Shown: positions 15,499 to 24,711 of the stretch, one piece after another
Layout: the number at the start of each line of letters is the position of its first letter
Position numbering within the stretch: the stretch's first letter is position 1
Assembly: GCA_016290875.1 (NCBI GenBank)
Contig: JAEEVL010000004.1
Coordinates: 62,001 to 126,000 of the forward strand
Length of the DNA stretch: 64,000 nt
Reading direction: 5' to 3'
Source of the DNA: Ruminococcus sp.
GTDB lineage: Bacteria > Bacillota > Clostridia > Oscillospirales > Ruminococcaceae
Position numbers and translations under genes: made by a program
Notes under the pieces: model-generated
What the model was told of the DNA's origin: nothing
The model's input: only the letters and a program-made list of their open reading frames with translations
Databases searched by the model: none

Positions 15499-16460
15499 AG
15501 TATCCCCCCAAATATCACCGCTCTGAATGCCGCCGAGATAATGAGCATACTGACGGAAGCTCCGTACATAAGGCGGTTTGCACGGCGTATATCTTCCGTT
15601 TCTATCGGGCGGTCATCATCACCGATATACGGCTTTTTATGCAGCTTTCCGAAGTACCACGCATCACCTGCGAGCCGGACGTGAAGAGCTCCGGCGCAGG
15701 CAGACTCCGTCTGTGCTGAATTCGGGCTTGCGTGGTTCCTGCGGTCACGCTTCCATACGCGGAGAGCGTTCCGTCCGTCGAGTCTGAAAAGCGGCGCCGT
15801 AAAAGCGATAAGCAGAGCTGTCAGCCTTGAGGGAATATAGTTCAGAACATCGTCGAGCTTCGCCGCAAATCTGCCTATATCCACATATTTTTCGTCCTTG
15901 TAACCTATCATCGAATCCATTGTGTTCACAGACTTATAGAAGAATGCGCCGACTGCGCCTCCTATCCCCATATAGAACAGGGGTGCTGTAACGCCGTCGG
16001 AAGTATTCTCTGCGACCGTTTCTACTGCCGCACGAATTATCCCGTCACGGTCAAGGACTGCCGTGTCGCGTCCGACTATCATAGAAACAGCCTTCCGCGC
16101 AGCTTCGGTGTCGCCGGACTCTGCTGCCTTGCAGACCTTCATACTTTCACTGCAAAGACATCTTGCGGCGAGCATATAGCAGCACAGCACGGTTTCGGCT
16201 GCAATGCCCATAAATACGTTCACACGGTAGCAGACTACGAGAAGCACAAGCGGCATGAGCGTTGAAAGCAGGATAACAGTCAGCGCAAGCAGAGTCCCTC
16301 CGAGCCTCAGCGCTCTCATATGCTTCCGCACAAACTTTTCAAGTCCTCCGATAAGCCGTCCTATGAGCTTTATCGGGTGCGGGATACTGTACGGATCACC
16401 TACGATACAATCAAGCATAAACCCAAGTATCATCGGCAGAACAGGTATCAGATACTTCAT
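15495..16460 (-). CDS. cbiB: Adenosylcobinamide-phosphate synthase CbiB, 321 aa
   Basis: Membrane enzyme that attaches aminopropanol (phosphate) to cobyric acid. It has the hallmark DCIVGDPYSIPHPIKLIG near the N-terminus, VAENTSDGVTAPLFYMGIGGA in the middle and DDVLNYIPSRLTALLIA further on, with four to five hydrophobic segments. I chose ATG at 16460: a GGAGAG ribosome site precedes it and the family starts here; the longer frame overlaps cobC more deeply. Confidence 0.95.
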   Translation of the reverse strand: MKYLIPVLPMILGFMLDCIVGDPYSIPHPIKLIGRLIGGLEKFVRKHMRALRLGGTLLALTVILLSTLMPLVLLVVCYRVNVFMGIAAETVLCCYMLAARCLCSESMKVCKAAESGDTEAARKAVSMIVGRDTAVLDRDGIIRAAVETVAENTSDGVTAPLFYMGIGGAVGAFFYKSVNTMDSMIGYKDEKYVDIGRFAAKLDDVLNYIPSRLTALLIAFTAPLFRLDGRNALRVWKRDRRNHASPNSAQTESACAGALHVRLAGDAWYFGKLHKKPYIGDDDRPIETEDIRRANRLMYGASVSMLIISAAFRAVIFGGIL

Positions 16461-17017
16461 ATTCTCTCCGTGATAGTCAATTCCGAACCATTCCAGCTGC
16501 ATATGTAGCCGTGACCGTTTTCACAGTGCCAGCTGAAATAATCCATTCTCGGCACGGCATATTTTTCAAGGACTGACATTATCGGTCCGCCGTGGAGTAT
16601 AAAAAACAAGGACCTGCATCCGCTGTTTTCGGCTATTATCTTATCAAATGCCCTCACGCACCGCTTACGGAACTCATCAGGCGCTTCACCGTGCGGAAAC
16701 GGCAGTTTGCCGCCGCTGTCTATCCAGTCCTGATATTCCGAATTGCCGTTGAGGTCATTGTAGTTTTTACCCTCAAAATCTCCGAAATCGCACTCTCTCA
16801 GGTCCTGACAGACAGTTATTTCCTGCGTCGGGAATAACAGCTGAGCCGTCTGTATACAGCGTTTCATCGGACTGCATATGAGCTTTTCGCACTGAGGATA
16901 GTGCATCTGTTTCAGTTCAGCTATCCCCTCTCCGCACAGAGGTCCGTCAGTCGAGCCAATGTAGCGTTTTTCAAGATTTCCGGCAGTATGGCCGTGACGT
17001 ATAAAAACTATCTTCAT
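16457..17017 (-). CDS. cobC: Alpha-ribazole phosphatase CobC-like histidine phosphatase, 186 aa
   Basis: Histidine phosphatase superfamily: FIRHGHTAGN at residues 5-14 carries the phospho-accepting His, with further catalytic candidates in RECDFGDFEGKNY and FILHGGPIMSV. Removes phosphate from alpha-ribazole phosphate or adenosylcobalamin phosphate. The superfamily is broad, so the role rests on its position inside the operon. It abuts the small CobU-like gene and overlaps cbiB by four bases. Confidence 0.85.
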   Translation of the reverse strand: MKIVFIRHGHTAGNLEKRYIGSTDGPLCGEGIAELKQMHYPQCEKLICSPMKRCIQTAQLLFPTQEITVCQDLRECDFGDFEGKNYNDLNGNSEYQDWIDSGGKLPFPHGEAPDEFRKRCVRAFDKIIAENSGCRSLFFILHGGPIMSVLEKYAVPRMDYFSWHCENGHGYICSWNGSELTITERI

Positions 17018-17398
17018 TCAGCTTACCTCCTTGATAATTACCGGTATTCCGCAAACCATACGTATGACTTTTTCAGAGCACGCCGCAATTATACAGCCGC
17101 AGCGGCCGGCATTCTCGCGCCACACCCGTTCACTCTTTTCCATGGGAACGATACCGCAGCCGATCTCGTCAATTATGATTATCACTTCTTTATTAGTACG
17201 GCAGAGCTCCTGCGTGAAGCTTATACATTCATCGCCGAGCCGCCTTACAAGTTCATGGTAATTCGTGATGCACCGCGCAGTTCTGAGCGTTTCAACAGCG
17301 CATACCGCACCGTCAGAGATGTCATTTTCAGCAAGTCCCAGTTTCTCCGTAACATAGGCTGTCTTGCCCTGATATGCACCGCCTGTTACCATTATCAT
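17018..17398 (-). CDS. Short second CobU-like P-loop protein, 126 aa
   Basis: A shortened relative of CobU: P-loop VTGGAYQGKT at residues 4-13, then ITNYHELVRRL near 43, IIIIDEIGCGIVP near 70 and a C-terminal VCGIPVIIK matching CobU's VYGIPIVLK. At 126 residues it lacks about 45 residues of the full enzyme and the RHRxxR segment that carries CobU's guanylylated His, although a His is present in NYHEL. Its ATG overlaps the cobS stop in an ATGA arrangement. It may keep only kinase or GTP-binding function; the full CobU is two genes upstream. Confidence 0.75.
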   Translation of the reverse strand: MIMVTGGAYQGKTAYVTEKLGLAENDISDGAVCAVETLRTARCITNYHELVRRLGDECISFTQELCRTNKEVIIIIDEIGCGIVPMEKSERVWRENAGRCGCIIAACSEKVIRMVCGIPVIIKEVS

Positions 17399-18159
17399 AA
17401 TGCCATTATCCTTTCCGAAAAGACTATCGCTGCAAGCATCGCTATCTCGCAGACCTGTAAAAACCAACCGCACAGATCACCGGTTATCCCTCCGAAATCG
17501 CGGTAGGCTGTGTACCTGTGATAAGCAAGCACAAGAAGTGCTGCCGCAAGCGCTGAAGCGCCCTCAACAGGCAATATGAAAATCATTGCCGTACAGCTCA
17601 GCAGCATAAACACAGCCTGCATAATGAGTGTCAATCTTTTATGTGCCGGACGCACAAAGCTCTGAAGCGTTCCGCCGCTTTTAGCAGATTTGAATGTTAC
17701 CGCAGTAAATCCGCTGAGTGCCCTTGAAAGCACATATCCGCAGGCGACCACCTCTGCCACACGAATTGAAGTTACCCGTGAGAAAAGCGCTGTCTGAATG
17801 ATAAGATACAGGCACAGTTTTATAACTGCAAAAGAGCCTATATGCGGATCGTTCATTATTTCAAGGCGCTTTTCCCTGTCAGCATAAGACGCTCTTGCAT
17901 CGTTCACATCACAGAAGCCGTCAAGGTGTATGCCTCCGGTCACAAGTACAGGTATGAATACGGCTCCCGCCGCAAAGACAAACTGTCCTGCTGCAAGTTC
18001 ATCACATATATAACGCCAAAGGATAAGCAATCCGCCGATGACGGCGCCCACCAAAGGAAAGAATCCCAGCGCATACCGGCGGTTCTCCTCTTTCCACTCG
18101 ACCTTTGGCACTGGAACGCGCGAATACATCAGAAAAGCCGAACACAGTGATCTCAGCAT
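17395..18159 (-). CDS. cobS: Cobalamin synthase CobS, 254 aa
   Basis: Membrane enzyme joining adenosylcobinamide-GDP with alpha-ribazole. Family signatures are LRSLCSAFLMYSRVPVP at the start, GGIHLDGFCDVNDARAS near residue 88 and DPHIGSFAV near 122; several membrane helices. ATG at 18159 follows AAAGGAGAA, while the longer frame would run further into cobU. It overlaps cobU by seven bases. Confidence 0.95.
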   Translation of the reverse strand: MLRSLCSAFLMYSRVPVPKVEWKEENRRYALGFFPLVGAVIGGLLILWRYICDELAAGQFVFAAGAVFIPVLVTGGIHLDGFCDVNDARASYADREKRLEIMNDPHIGSFAVIKLCLYLIIQTALFSRVTSIRVAEVVACGYVLSRALSGFTAVTFKSAKSGGTLQSFVRPAHKRLTLIMQAVFMLLSCTAMIFILPVEGASALAAALLVLAYHRYTAYRDFGGITGDLCGWFLQVCEIAMLAAIVFSERIMAL

Positions 18160-18674
18160 GGCAATTCTCCTTTCAGCACGATCGGTATACCATATACGCA
18201 CTCAACTACATTATCGGCAAATCCGGCAATACGGCTGTTTATCGCACCGAGTGACCTTATGTAGCCGGCGGTTTCCTCAGAATAGCTGATACCGTCGCTG
18301 CCGACCTGATTCGTAACTATAACAAGCTCTGAAACTCTGTCGGAAAGACGTTTTATGCCGCTGATTATCTTGTCAGTCGGATCACAGACAACTTCGCCGG
18401 AGAACATCTCATTCGCACAGAGATTGCCCATGCATTCCAGCAGCACAGCGCAGTCGGCAGGGAGCTGTATCTCTCCTATATCTGTATATTTCTCGACAGT
18501 TTCAAAGCCCTTTCCCTCACGCATTTCCCTGTGGCGCTCAATGGCTTCAGCTGCGTCGGCCCCGAAAGGCTGCATAGTGGCGATATAGATCTTCCTGCCC
18601 GGGAATTTTTCGAGTATCCTCTCGGCTAAGCTCGATTTACCGCACTTTGAGCCGCCTGTTATGAGAGTGGTCAT
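18153..18674 (-). CDS. cobU: Adenosylcobinamide kinase/guanylyltransferase CobU, 173 aa
   Basis: Phosphorylates adenosylcobinamide and then transfers GMP. P-loop ITGGSKCGKSSLAE at residues 5-18, MQPFGADAAEAIERHREMRE near 34-53 with the His of the guanylylation motif, LLECMGNLCANEMF near 78 and VTNQVGSDGIS near 120 all match the bifunctional enzyme. Overlaps cobT by four bases. Confidence 0.95.
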   Translation of the reverse strand: MTTLITGGSKCGKSSLAERILEKFPGRKIYIATMQPFGADAAEAIERHREMREGKGFETVEKYTDIGEIQLPADCAVLLECMGNLCANEMFSGEVVCDPTDKIISGIKRLSDRVSELVIVTNQVGSDGISYSEETAGYIRSLGAINSRIAGFADNVVECVYGIPIVLKGELPC

Positions 18675-19720
18675 TTCAGTTCAACATACCTTTCTATATT
18701 CGTTTCGTCAAATCTGTGTGAATTATTGTAAAGCGCCAAAGCTCCGTCAAGAAGCGGCACAAGCATTACTCCGCCTGTTCCCTCGCCGAGCCGCAGTCCT
18801 GCATTTATCGGTGCTCTCAGTCCGCAATAAGCAAGAAGTCCCTCGCCGGCAGGTTCTCCGGAACAGTGGCTCGCAAGCATATACTCAGCGCAGGCCGGCT
18901 CGAAAGTGCAGGCTATCGCCGCCGCTGCTGCCGAAATAACGCCGTCTATCACTACCGGCACACGGTAATATGCTCCCCCGAGAAATAGTCCGGTCATTGC
19001 AGCTATCTCAGCTCCGCCTATCTTTTGGAGAAGCTCTGTCGGCTTGTCCGCTGAAGGCTGATTCACCTCAATTGCACGGCGTACAGCACTTATCTTACGC
19101 TGAAGTCCGTCTGTGGAAAGTCCTGCCCCTCTACCCGTGACTCTTTCGGGCGGCAGACCAAGCAGCACCGATGCTATGGCTGCGGCAGATGTGGTATTCC
19201 CTATGCCCATCTCGCCCGTAATTATGAGCTTTGTACCCTTTGGGGCAAGCTCTCCTGCTATGTCAATTCCGGTGACTATCGCAGATTCTGTTTCTGCCGC
19301 AGTCATAGCGCTCCCGACAGCTATATTGTGTGTTCCGTAAACTGCTTTCCGCCTGATGAGCTTTTCGCAGTCAACGTCCCGAGCTATGCCTGCATCGACT
19401 GCCATTACCTTAATACCAAAGGCATCGGCTATCGCATTGACGTTAGAACGTCCCTCTGCTATCGCCTTAGCGCACTCTGCCGTGACTTCCTGTCCGCACT
19501 GGGTGACTCTCTCGCAGACCACGCCGTGATCACCGCACATGATCACAGCAGTCCGCTCAGATATATCCACATCAGGAGTTCCCTGTACCGCAGCTATCTT
19601 CTGCACCATTTCTTCAAGCATTCCGAAACTGCCAAGCGGTTTCGCAACGCTGTCCCAGCGCTGTTTTGCCGCAGTATATGCTGATCTGTCAGCCGGTACT
19701 ATATGTTTTATCCTATCCAT
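18671..19720 (-). CDS. cobT: Nicotinate-nucleotide:DMB phosphoribosyltransferase CobT, 349 aa
   Basis: Activates the lower-ligand base to alpha-ribotide. Recognisable parts are RWDSVAKPLGSFGMLE at about residue 20, ITGEMGIGNTTSAAAIASVL near 165, VTGRGAGLSTDGLQRK and the C-terminal HRGEGTG-like LRLGEGTGGVM. Start chosen at ATG 19720 behind GGTGAGAG; the longer frame runs into cbiA. No bluB is nearby, so the base is probably scavenged or made elsewhere. Confidence 0.95.
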   Translation of the reverse strand: MDRIKHIVPADRSAYTAAKQRWDSVAKPLGSFGMLEEMVQKIAAVQGTPDVDISERTAVIMCGDHGVVCERVTQCGQEVTAECAKAIAEGRSNVNAIADAFGIKVMAVDAGIARDVDCEKLIRRKAVYGTHNIAVGSAMTAAETESAIVTGIDIAGELAPKGTKLIITGEMGIGNTTSAAAIASVLLGLPPERVTGRGAGLSTDGLQRKISAVRRAIEVNQPSADKPTELLQKIGGAEIAAMTGLFLGGAYYRVPVVIDGVISAAAAAIACTFEPACAEYMLASHCSGEPAGEGLLAYCGLRAPINAGLRLGEGTGGVMLVPLLDGALALYNNSHRFDETNIERYVELK

Positions 19721-21041
19721 TTCTCTCACCGTACCTGATGCAGTTTTTAACGAATCTCTCCGCAGCAGCAATGTCGGAATAGAAATAGAGATGCGGAAAT
19801 CCTGCATATAATGTGCCGCTCACATGACAGCACTCCCACTTTCTGCCGTCGCTCTTCTCAGCTGTGAAGCCGTCTCCGCAGGCTGTGCTGTCCCAGTAGT
19901 GGAACTCATGCGCTTTTATGCTTTCATCTTTTTTGCAAAGCATACTATCAGTTTTGGCAGTCAAAGTAATATAACCAAATCTCTGTAATCTGTCCGTCGG
20001 AAAAACTCTCCCGTTTATCACTCCCGCCATAGGATAAGAAACGCCGTTCTTACCAGTAAGCTCGTCGTGCAAATACATGAAGCCGCCGCATTCCGCTATT
20101 GTCGGCATACCGCCGGATATGCACTTTTTCACGCTTTCGCGCATTGACTTGTTCGCTGACAGCTCTCCGGCATAGAGTTCCGGATAACCTCCGCTGAGTA
20201 TCAGTCCGTCAGCTTCCGGCACTTCGCTGTCTGTAAGCGGTGAGAAGTATCTTACCGTGCAGCCCATTTTTTCGAGGAGCTCGATATTTTCCCGATAAAT
20301 GAAGCAGAATGCGCTGTCTCTTGCAACGGCTATGGTAGTTTTTTCTGTAAATTTTGGGATGCTCATTATCTCATACTCAGGCAAAGAAACGTCACAGCTA
20401 TTTATCAGTTTATCAAGGTCGATGTACTTTTCAGCGAGCTCACCGAGACGGCTGAGTTTCGTCTGTATATCCGCTATCTCATCGGCAGTTACAAGTCCGA
20501 GATGGCGGCTCTCGATAGTAACATCGCACTTGGGCAGACAGCCGAAATACTCAGTATCAAGTTCACGGCAAAGCCTTTCAGCAAGCGGGATAAGCTTTTC
20601 CGGAAGACGGTCAAAAATGAAACCTGCTATGCGGTTAGGCCGGTATCCGAGAAATCCGCTCATCACCGCTCCGACAGAGTCGCTCATGCCCTTGCAGTCA
20701 ATGACGATGACCGCCGGAGTTTCTGTCAGCTCAGACAGCGAATGAGCACTCCCGGATGTACCGTCGTAGAATCCCATTACACCTTCTATAACTGATATAT
20801 CGCTCTTGCTGCCGTACTCGCCCAGCAGGTTCAGAAGCGTGTTCCTGTCACAGAAGAAGCTGTCAAGATTATGCGAGCTTACGCCTATGACCTTTCTGTG
20901 GAACATCGGATCTATGTAGTCCGGACCGCACTTGAATGCTGTCACATTCAGTCCTCTCTTTTTCAGAGCGGCAAGTATAGCACAGGTCACAGTAGTCTTG
21001 CCGCAACCGCTTTTAGTTCCGCCAATTATTATTCTCCTCAT
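19713..21041 (-). CDS. cbiA: Cobyrinate a,c-diamide synthase CbiA, 442 aa
   Basis: Amidates the a and c carboxylates of cobyrinate. The ATPase half starts RIIIGGTKSGCGKTTVTCAI and includes FKCGPDYIDPMFH; the glutaminase half has PTIAECGGFMYLHDEL (Cys about residue 328) and a late KAHEFHYWDS. Length fits. Overlaps cbiET by four bases and cobT by eight. Confidence 0.96.
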   Translation of the reverse strand: MRRIIIGGTKSGCGKTTVTCAILAALKKRGLNVTAFKCGPDYIDPMFHRKVIGVSSHNLDSFFCDRNTLLNLLGEYGSKSDISVIEGVMGFYDGTSGSAHSLSELTETPAVIVIDCKGMSDSVGAVMSGFLGYRPNRIAGFIFDRLPEKLIPLAERLCRELDTEYFGCLPKCDVTIESRHLGLVTADEIADIQTKLSRLGELAEKYIDLDKLINSCDVSLPEYEIMSIPKFTEKTTIAVARDSAFCFIYRENIELLEKMGCTVRYFSPLTDSEVPEADGLILSGGYPELYAGELSANKSMRESVKKCISGGMPTIAECGGFMYLHDELTGKNGVSYPMAGVINGRVFPTDRLQRFGYITLTAKTDSMLCKKDESIKAHEFHYWDSTACGDGFTAEKSDGRKWECCHVSGTLYAGFPHLYFYSDIAAAERFVKNCIRYGERNG

Positions 21042-22228
21042 GATGCACTCCCGCTTATGATGAATACCGGATTCTGCGCCTGAAGCATTGTATGCGAACC
21101 GAGCTTTTTTGTGCGTGTCACGGATATTTGTAGCACTTCCGGAGTATTTCCGTACTTCTCAAAGCAGCTCACAGCGTCATGGAGAGTTTCCAGCGAAACT
21201 GCGGTAACGACTATGTCAGCATCAGGATTCTTAGAGCGGACAGTTTCAAAAATGCTTTCCATATTTCCTGAACTTCCGCCGATAAAGACCTTATCTGGTG
21301 CCGAGATATCCGAAAGGATTACCGGACATTCACCAACAGCTGCTTTTACATTGTCGCAGCCGTATCTGCGTGAATTCACGTCTGTAAGTGCAGCCGCTTC
21401 ATCCTTTTTGTCAAAGGCATACACAGCTCCGTCAGGACAGCGGTATGCCGCCTCAACAGACACTGAACCCGTTCCGCAGCCGATGTCCCACACAACTGAA
21501 TCAGCGCATATATCCAGCTTTGAAACAGCTATGCAGCGTACTTCGGATTTTGTCATAGGTATCTCGCCGCGTGTGAACTCTTCGTCCTTTACAGCTGACG
21601 GGATATGGCGCAGATAAGCCTTGTTTTCGGTTATCATCACCGACAGCTTCGGGAACTCTGCTTCAGACAATTCTTCTGCGTTTCCTGAAATTATCCGTTC
21701 CTCCGCAGACGCAAGCCCCGAACCGATATACACCTTCACGCCGCCGAGTCCGTATTCACAGAGCCTCCTGCATACATCAGCAGCACTCATTTCGCCGCCG
21801 AGAAGGAAGAAACAGTATTCGTTCATTTTCACGTTTACAGCAATACTTGAATCTCTTCCATGCAGAGTGATGAACTTCATTTTCTCATAAGGAACACCTG
21901 CTTTACTGCAAAAATATGAGACTGACGAGATACCTGCGATAACACTCACATCATGGTCTTTTAGCAGCGGCAGGAGTTTTCTTGCACCGCTGAAAAATCC
22001 GCAGTCACCTGACATAAGAACAGCCGCTGTTTCGTGATCTGAACAGCTTATCTTTGATGCTATATCAGCAGGTTTGTAACTTACAAACAGCTCTTTGCCA
22101 AGCTTTTCAAAAGGCTTCAGAATGCGCTCTGCGCCTATAAGGAGTCCGGCTTCTCCGATAGCTTTTTCAGCTTCATTTGTAAGTGTATTACCGCCGTCCA
22201 TACCGGTACCGACTATGTAAACTTTCAT
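21038..22228 (-). CDS. cbiET: CbiE-CbiT fusion, precorrin-6/7 C5,C15-methyltransferase, 396 aa
   Basis: Residues 1-200 are a CbiE tetrapyrrole methylase (IVGTGMDGGNTLT at the start, ISSVSYFCSKAGVPYE and LHGRDSSIAVN). Residues about 210-390 are CbiT, with REIPMTKSEVR-like GEIPMTKSEVRCIAVSKL and the SAM motif VVWDIGCGTGSVSVEAA. Together they methylate C-5 and C-15 and decarboxylate the C-12 acetate. The fusion is common (CobL-like). Overlaps cbiJ by four bases. Confidence 0.95.
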   Translation of the reverse strand: MKVYIVGTGMDGGNTLTNEAEKAIGEAGLLIGAERILKPFEKLGKELFVSYKPADIASKISCSDHETAAVLMSGDCGFFSGARKLLPLLKDHDVSVIAGISSVSYFCSKAGVPYEKMKFITLHGRDSSIAVNVKMNEYCFFLLGGEMSAADVCRRLCEYGLGGVKVYIGSGLASAEERIISGNAEELSEAEFPKLSVMITENKAYLRHIPSAVKDEEFTRGEIPMTKSEVRCIAVSKLDICADSVVWDIGCGTGSVSVEAAYRCPDGAVYAFDKKDEAAALTDVNSRRYGCDNVKAAVGECPVILSDISAPDKVFIGGSSGNMESIFETVRSKNPDADIVVTAVSLETLHDAVSCFEKYGNTPEVLQISVTRTKKLGSHTMLQAQNPVFIISGSAS

Positions 22229-22965
22229 TGTTTCTGTTCCTCTTCAATCATCTTGATTATTTCGTCAAAACTATATCCGTTCTCCGGCGGTCTGACAAGC
22301 GTTATCATTTCAGCGCCGCACTGCCGCGCAGCTTCCGCCTTTTCAGGGTAGCCGCCCGTTGCTCCGCTCTCCTTTGTGAGGAGTATCACAGCACCGCTTT
22401 CACGCAGGTGCTCAACATTCTGTTCAACAGTGAACGGACCTTTTTCAAGTATTACTTTCGCCTCATCATAACCGAGTTCACGGCATTGTTCAAGTATATC
22501 AGCAGACGGAAGAACTCTGACATATATGCGCTCTCTGAAATCTTTCACCCCAGTCAGTGCCGCAAGAGATTTACTGCCAAGAGTACTGAGGACTTTTCCT
22601 GTCGTTGAATTGAGCATTGTTATGAGTTCATCCATATCGCGGACAGTTTTTCCATATGATACAGAACTTCTGCGTATAAGCCGGAGATACTCTGTCCCTG
22701 TTTCAGAACAGGCGCGGCGTATGTTCTCAGTCGCTTCGACCGCATATGGATGAGTTGCGTCTACAACAACTGAATATCCTGAGTTAATAAGGCGTATCAT
22801 CTGCCCTTTGTCAAGCCTTCCGCACAAGACTTTCACTCCGTCAGGAAGAAGTGACGCTCCGTAATCTGTTGCAACCGAAACATCGGCACTTATGCCTTTA
22901 GCTGCACAGTACTCCGCTAGTTCACGTCCCTCGGTCGTTCCGCCGAATATGAGGAGCCTATACAT
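22225..22965 (-). CDS. cbiJ: Cobalt-precorrin-6A reductase CbiJ, 246 aa
   Basis: NAD(P)H-dependent reduction in the corrin pathway. LIFGGTTEGRELAEYCA at the start, VVDATHPYAVEATENIRRAC near residue 68, and VILLTKESGATGGYPEKAEAA near 195 are typical of CbiJ/CobK. Overlaps cbiH by eight bases. Confidence 0.94.
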   Translation of the reverse strand: MYRLLIFGGTTEGRELAEYCAAKGISADVSVATDYGASLLPDGVKVLCGRLDKGQMIRLINSGYSVVVDATHPYAVEATENIRRACSETGTEYLRLIRRSSVSYGKTVRDMDELITMLNSTTGKVLSTLGSKSLAALTGVKDFRERIYVRVLPSADILEQCRELGYDEAKVILEKGPFTVEQNVEHLRESGAVILLTKESGATGGYPEKAEAARQCGAEMITLVRPPENGYSFDEIIKMIEEEQKQ

Positions 22966-23680
22966 TACGGTAGCCTCTCGGCGTGACCATCCTGCCGGCT
23001 GTTATTTTAGTTTCTGAGTTGCCGATATATACAGTTGTGAACATATCCACAGCAGTTTCACGGAGTTCTGCAAGTGTCAGAACACAGCTTTCCTGCCCCT
23101 CACGCCCGATATTTCTCACATAGCCGCAGACAGTTTCTCCGGAACGGTATCGAAGTATGATGTCACAGGCTTTTTTCAGATAGTCGGAACGGTTTCTCGA
23201 AGACGGATTATAGAGTACTATGACCATATCACATTCCGCCGCACATTCAAGACGCTTCTGTATCTTTTCCGCAGGTGTAAGAAGATCAGAAAGGCTTATA
23301 ACAGCAAAATCGCTCGTCAGCGGTGAACCCAGTACAGCTCCTCCGCTGAACGCCGCTGTCACGCCCGGAACAACTTCTATCACTGTACCCGGAAAGTTCA
23401 CGCTGAGCTCGTATGCAAGGCCTGCCATACCGTATAGCTCCGGATCTCCGCTGCATATAAGTGAAACCGTCTTGTCAGCAGCTTCTTTGAGTGCTCTTTC
23501 AACTCTCTCGCACTCCTGACGCATTCCCGTTGAAACGTATTTTTTATCAGGGAAATGCTCTTTCAATATCTCGGTATATTTTGTATAGCCAACGATAAGA
23601 TCGCTGGTGAGTATAGCCTGTTCTGCGGCAAGCGTCATACCGTCACGGTTGCCTGCCCCCATACCGACAACATAAAGCAT
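22958..23680 (-). CDS. cbiH: Precorrin-3B C17-methyltransferase CbiH, 240 aa
   Basis: Tetrapyrrole methylase with VVGMGAGNRDGMT at the start, SGDPELYGMAGLAYEL near residue 78 and VVPGVTAAFSGGAVLGSPLTSDFAVISLSD (in pieces) near 102-130, the CbiH variant of the methylase core. It performs ring contraction and C-17 methylation. Start and cbiG stop overlap by one base (TAATG). Confidence 0.95.
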   Translation of the reverse strand: MLYVVGMGAGNRDGMTLAAEQAILTSDLIVGYTKYTEILKEHFPDKKYVSTGMRQECERVERALKEAADKTVSLICSGDPELYGMAGLAYELSVNFPGTVIEVVPGVTAAFSGGAVLGSPLTSDFAVISLSDLLTPAEKIQKRLECAAECDMVIVLYNPSSRNRSDYLKKACDIILRYRSGETVCGYVRNIGREGQESCVLTLAELRETAVDMFTTVYIGNSETKITAGRMVTPRGYRNV

Positions 23681-24711
23681 TATAGCATCTTCCTTTCAAA
23701 ATCAAGTGTGAGCGGTATCTCCGCTGCCGCAGCTGTAACTCCGTCAAGTGCAGTTTTCCTGAGTACAAGTTCACCGCCGCTTAGCCTTACAGCACTTCTT
23801 TCACATACGTTATCAGTACCGGTAACGCTTTTCACGTAATCCGATGACGTAAATTCACCTCTGACCGACATAAGCTCCTGTGCGGTATAAACCGTCAGCT
23901 TCATGCCGTATTTTTCACAGAAACCGAGCAGTCCCTGTTCATCAGCTTTAAGGTCTATCGTCGCGGCAGCTGTCACCCTTTCGGGAGCTATGCCTGCACT
24001 GCTGAGTGCTGACATGACCGCACGTTCGATAGTTCCGGACGGAGTACCGCGCCTGCAGCCTATCCCAAGAACGATATTCTTCGGAACAAGTTTCAGCGTG
24101 ACCGGAAAAGGCGTTTTGTTTCCGCAGCCAACGTACAGTCCTGTACGGCAGTCAGCGGACAGAGAAAGATCATCCGGCAGTCCTGTATATTCATAATCAC
24201 TCGCAAAGCCTGCCTTTTCGCCGTCAAGAACCGCAACAGCAACAGCTTTCGCTGCTGCCATATCAGTGATGATAAGGCCGTTTGCAGCTGCAAAGCTGTC
24301 CGGTGAAAAACGTCCTCCTGTGTCAGTAGCAGTAGTTATGACTGCCTGTGCTCCGATAAGCCCGGCAAGTCGTTCAGCGAGAGCATTTGCTCCACCGATA
24401 TGTCCGGAAAGAACCGGTATAACGAATTTGCCGCAGTCGTCGGTCACTATCACAGCCGGATCAGTCGTTTTTGAGCACAGATGCGGTGCTGCAGCACGGA
24501 CTGCTATACCGCAAGCACATACAAATACAAGTGCGTCATACTTCCTGAAAATACCGGAAACAAGTCCGCTGAGGCTGTCAAAGCTCTGCGAATCTTCATC
24601 GGAATGGCTGTGGAAGCAATAGCGTTCAGTTTCGGTAAAAACAGCTTTTTCTGCAATAAGAGCCGAGAGCTTTCTACCGTTTTCAGTCAGCGAAATAATT
24701 GCCGCTTTCAT
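23680..24711 (-). CDS. cbiG: Cobalt-precorrin-5A hydrolase CbiG, 343 aa
   Basis: Opens the delta-lactone and releases the C-2 unit as acetaldehyde. The central DALVFVCACGIAVRAAAPHL near residue 58, SGHIGGANALAERLA near 105 and the C-terminal GIGCRRGTPSGTIE near 212 are characteristic. Overlaps cbiF by four bases. Confidence 0.95.
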   Translation of the reverse strand: MKAAIISLTENGRKLSALIAEKAVFTETERYCFHSHSDEDSQSFDSLSGLVSGIFRKYDALVFVCACGIAVRAAAPHLCSKTTDPAVIVTDDCGKFVIPVLSGHIGGANALAERLAGLIGAQAVITTATDTGGRFSPDSFAAANGLIITDMAAAKAVAVAVLDGEKAGFASDYEYTGLPDDLSLSADCRTGLYVGCGNKTPFPVTLKLVPKNIVLGIGCRRGTPSGTIERAVMSALSSAGIAPERVTAAATIDLKADEQGLLGFCEKYGMKLTVYTAQELMSVRGEFTSSDYVKSVTGTDNVCERSAVRLSGGELVLRKTALDGVTAAAAEIPLTLDFERKML

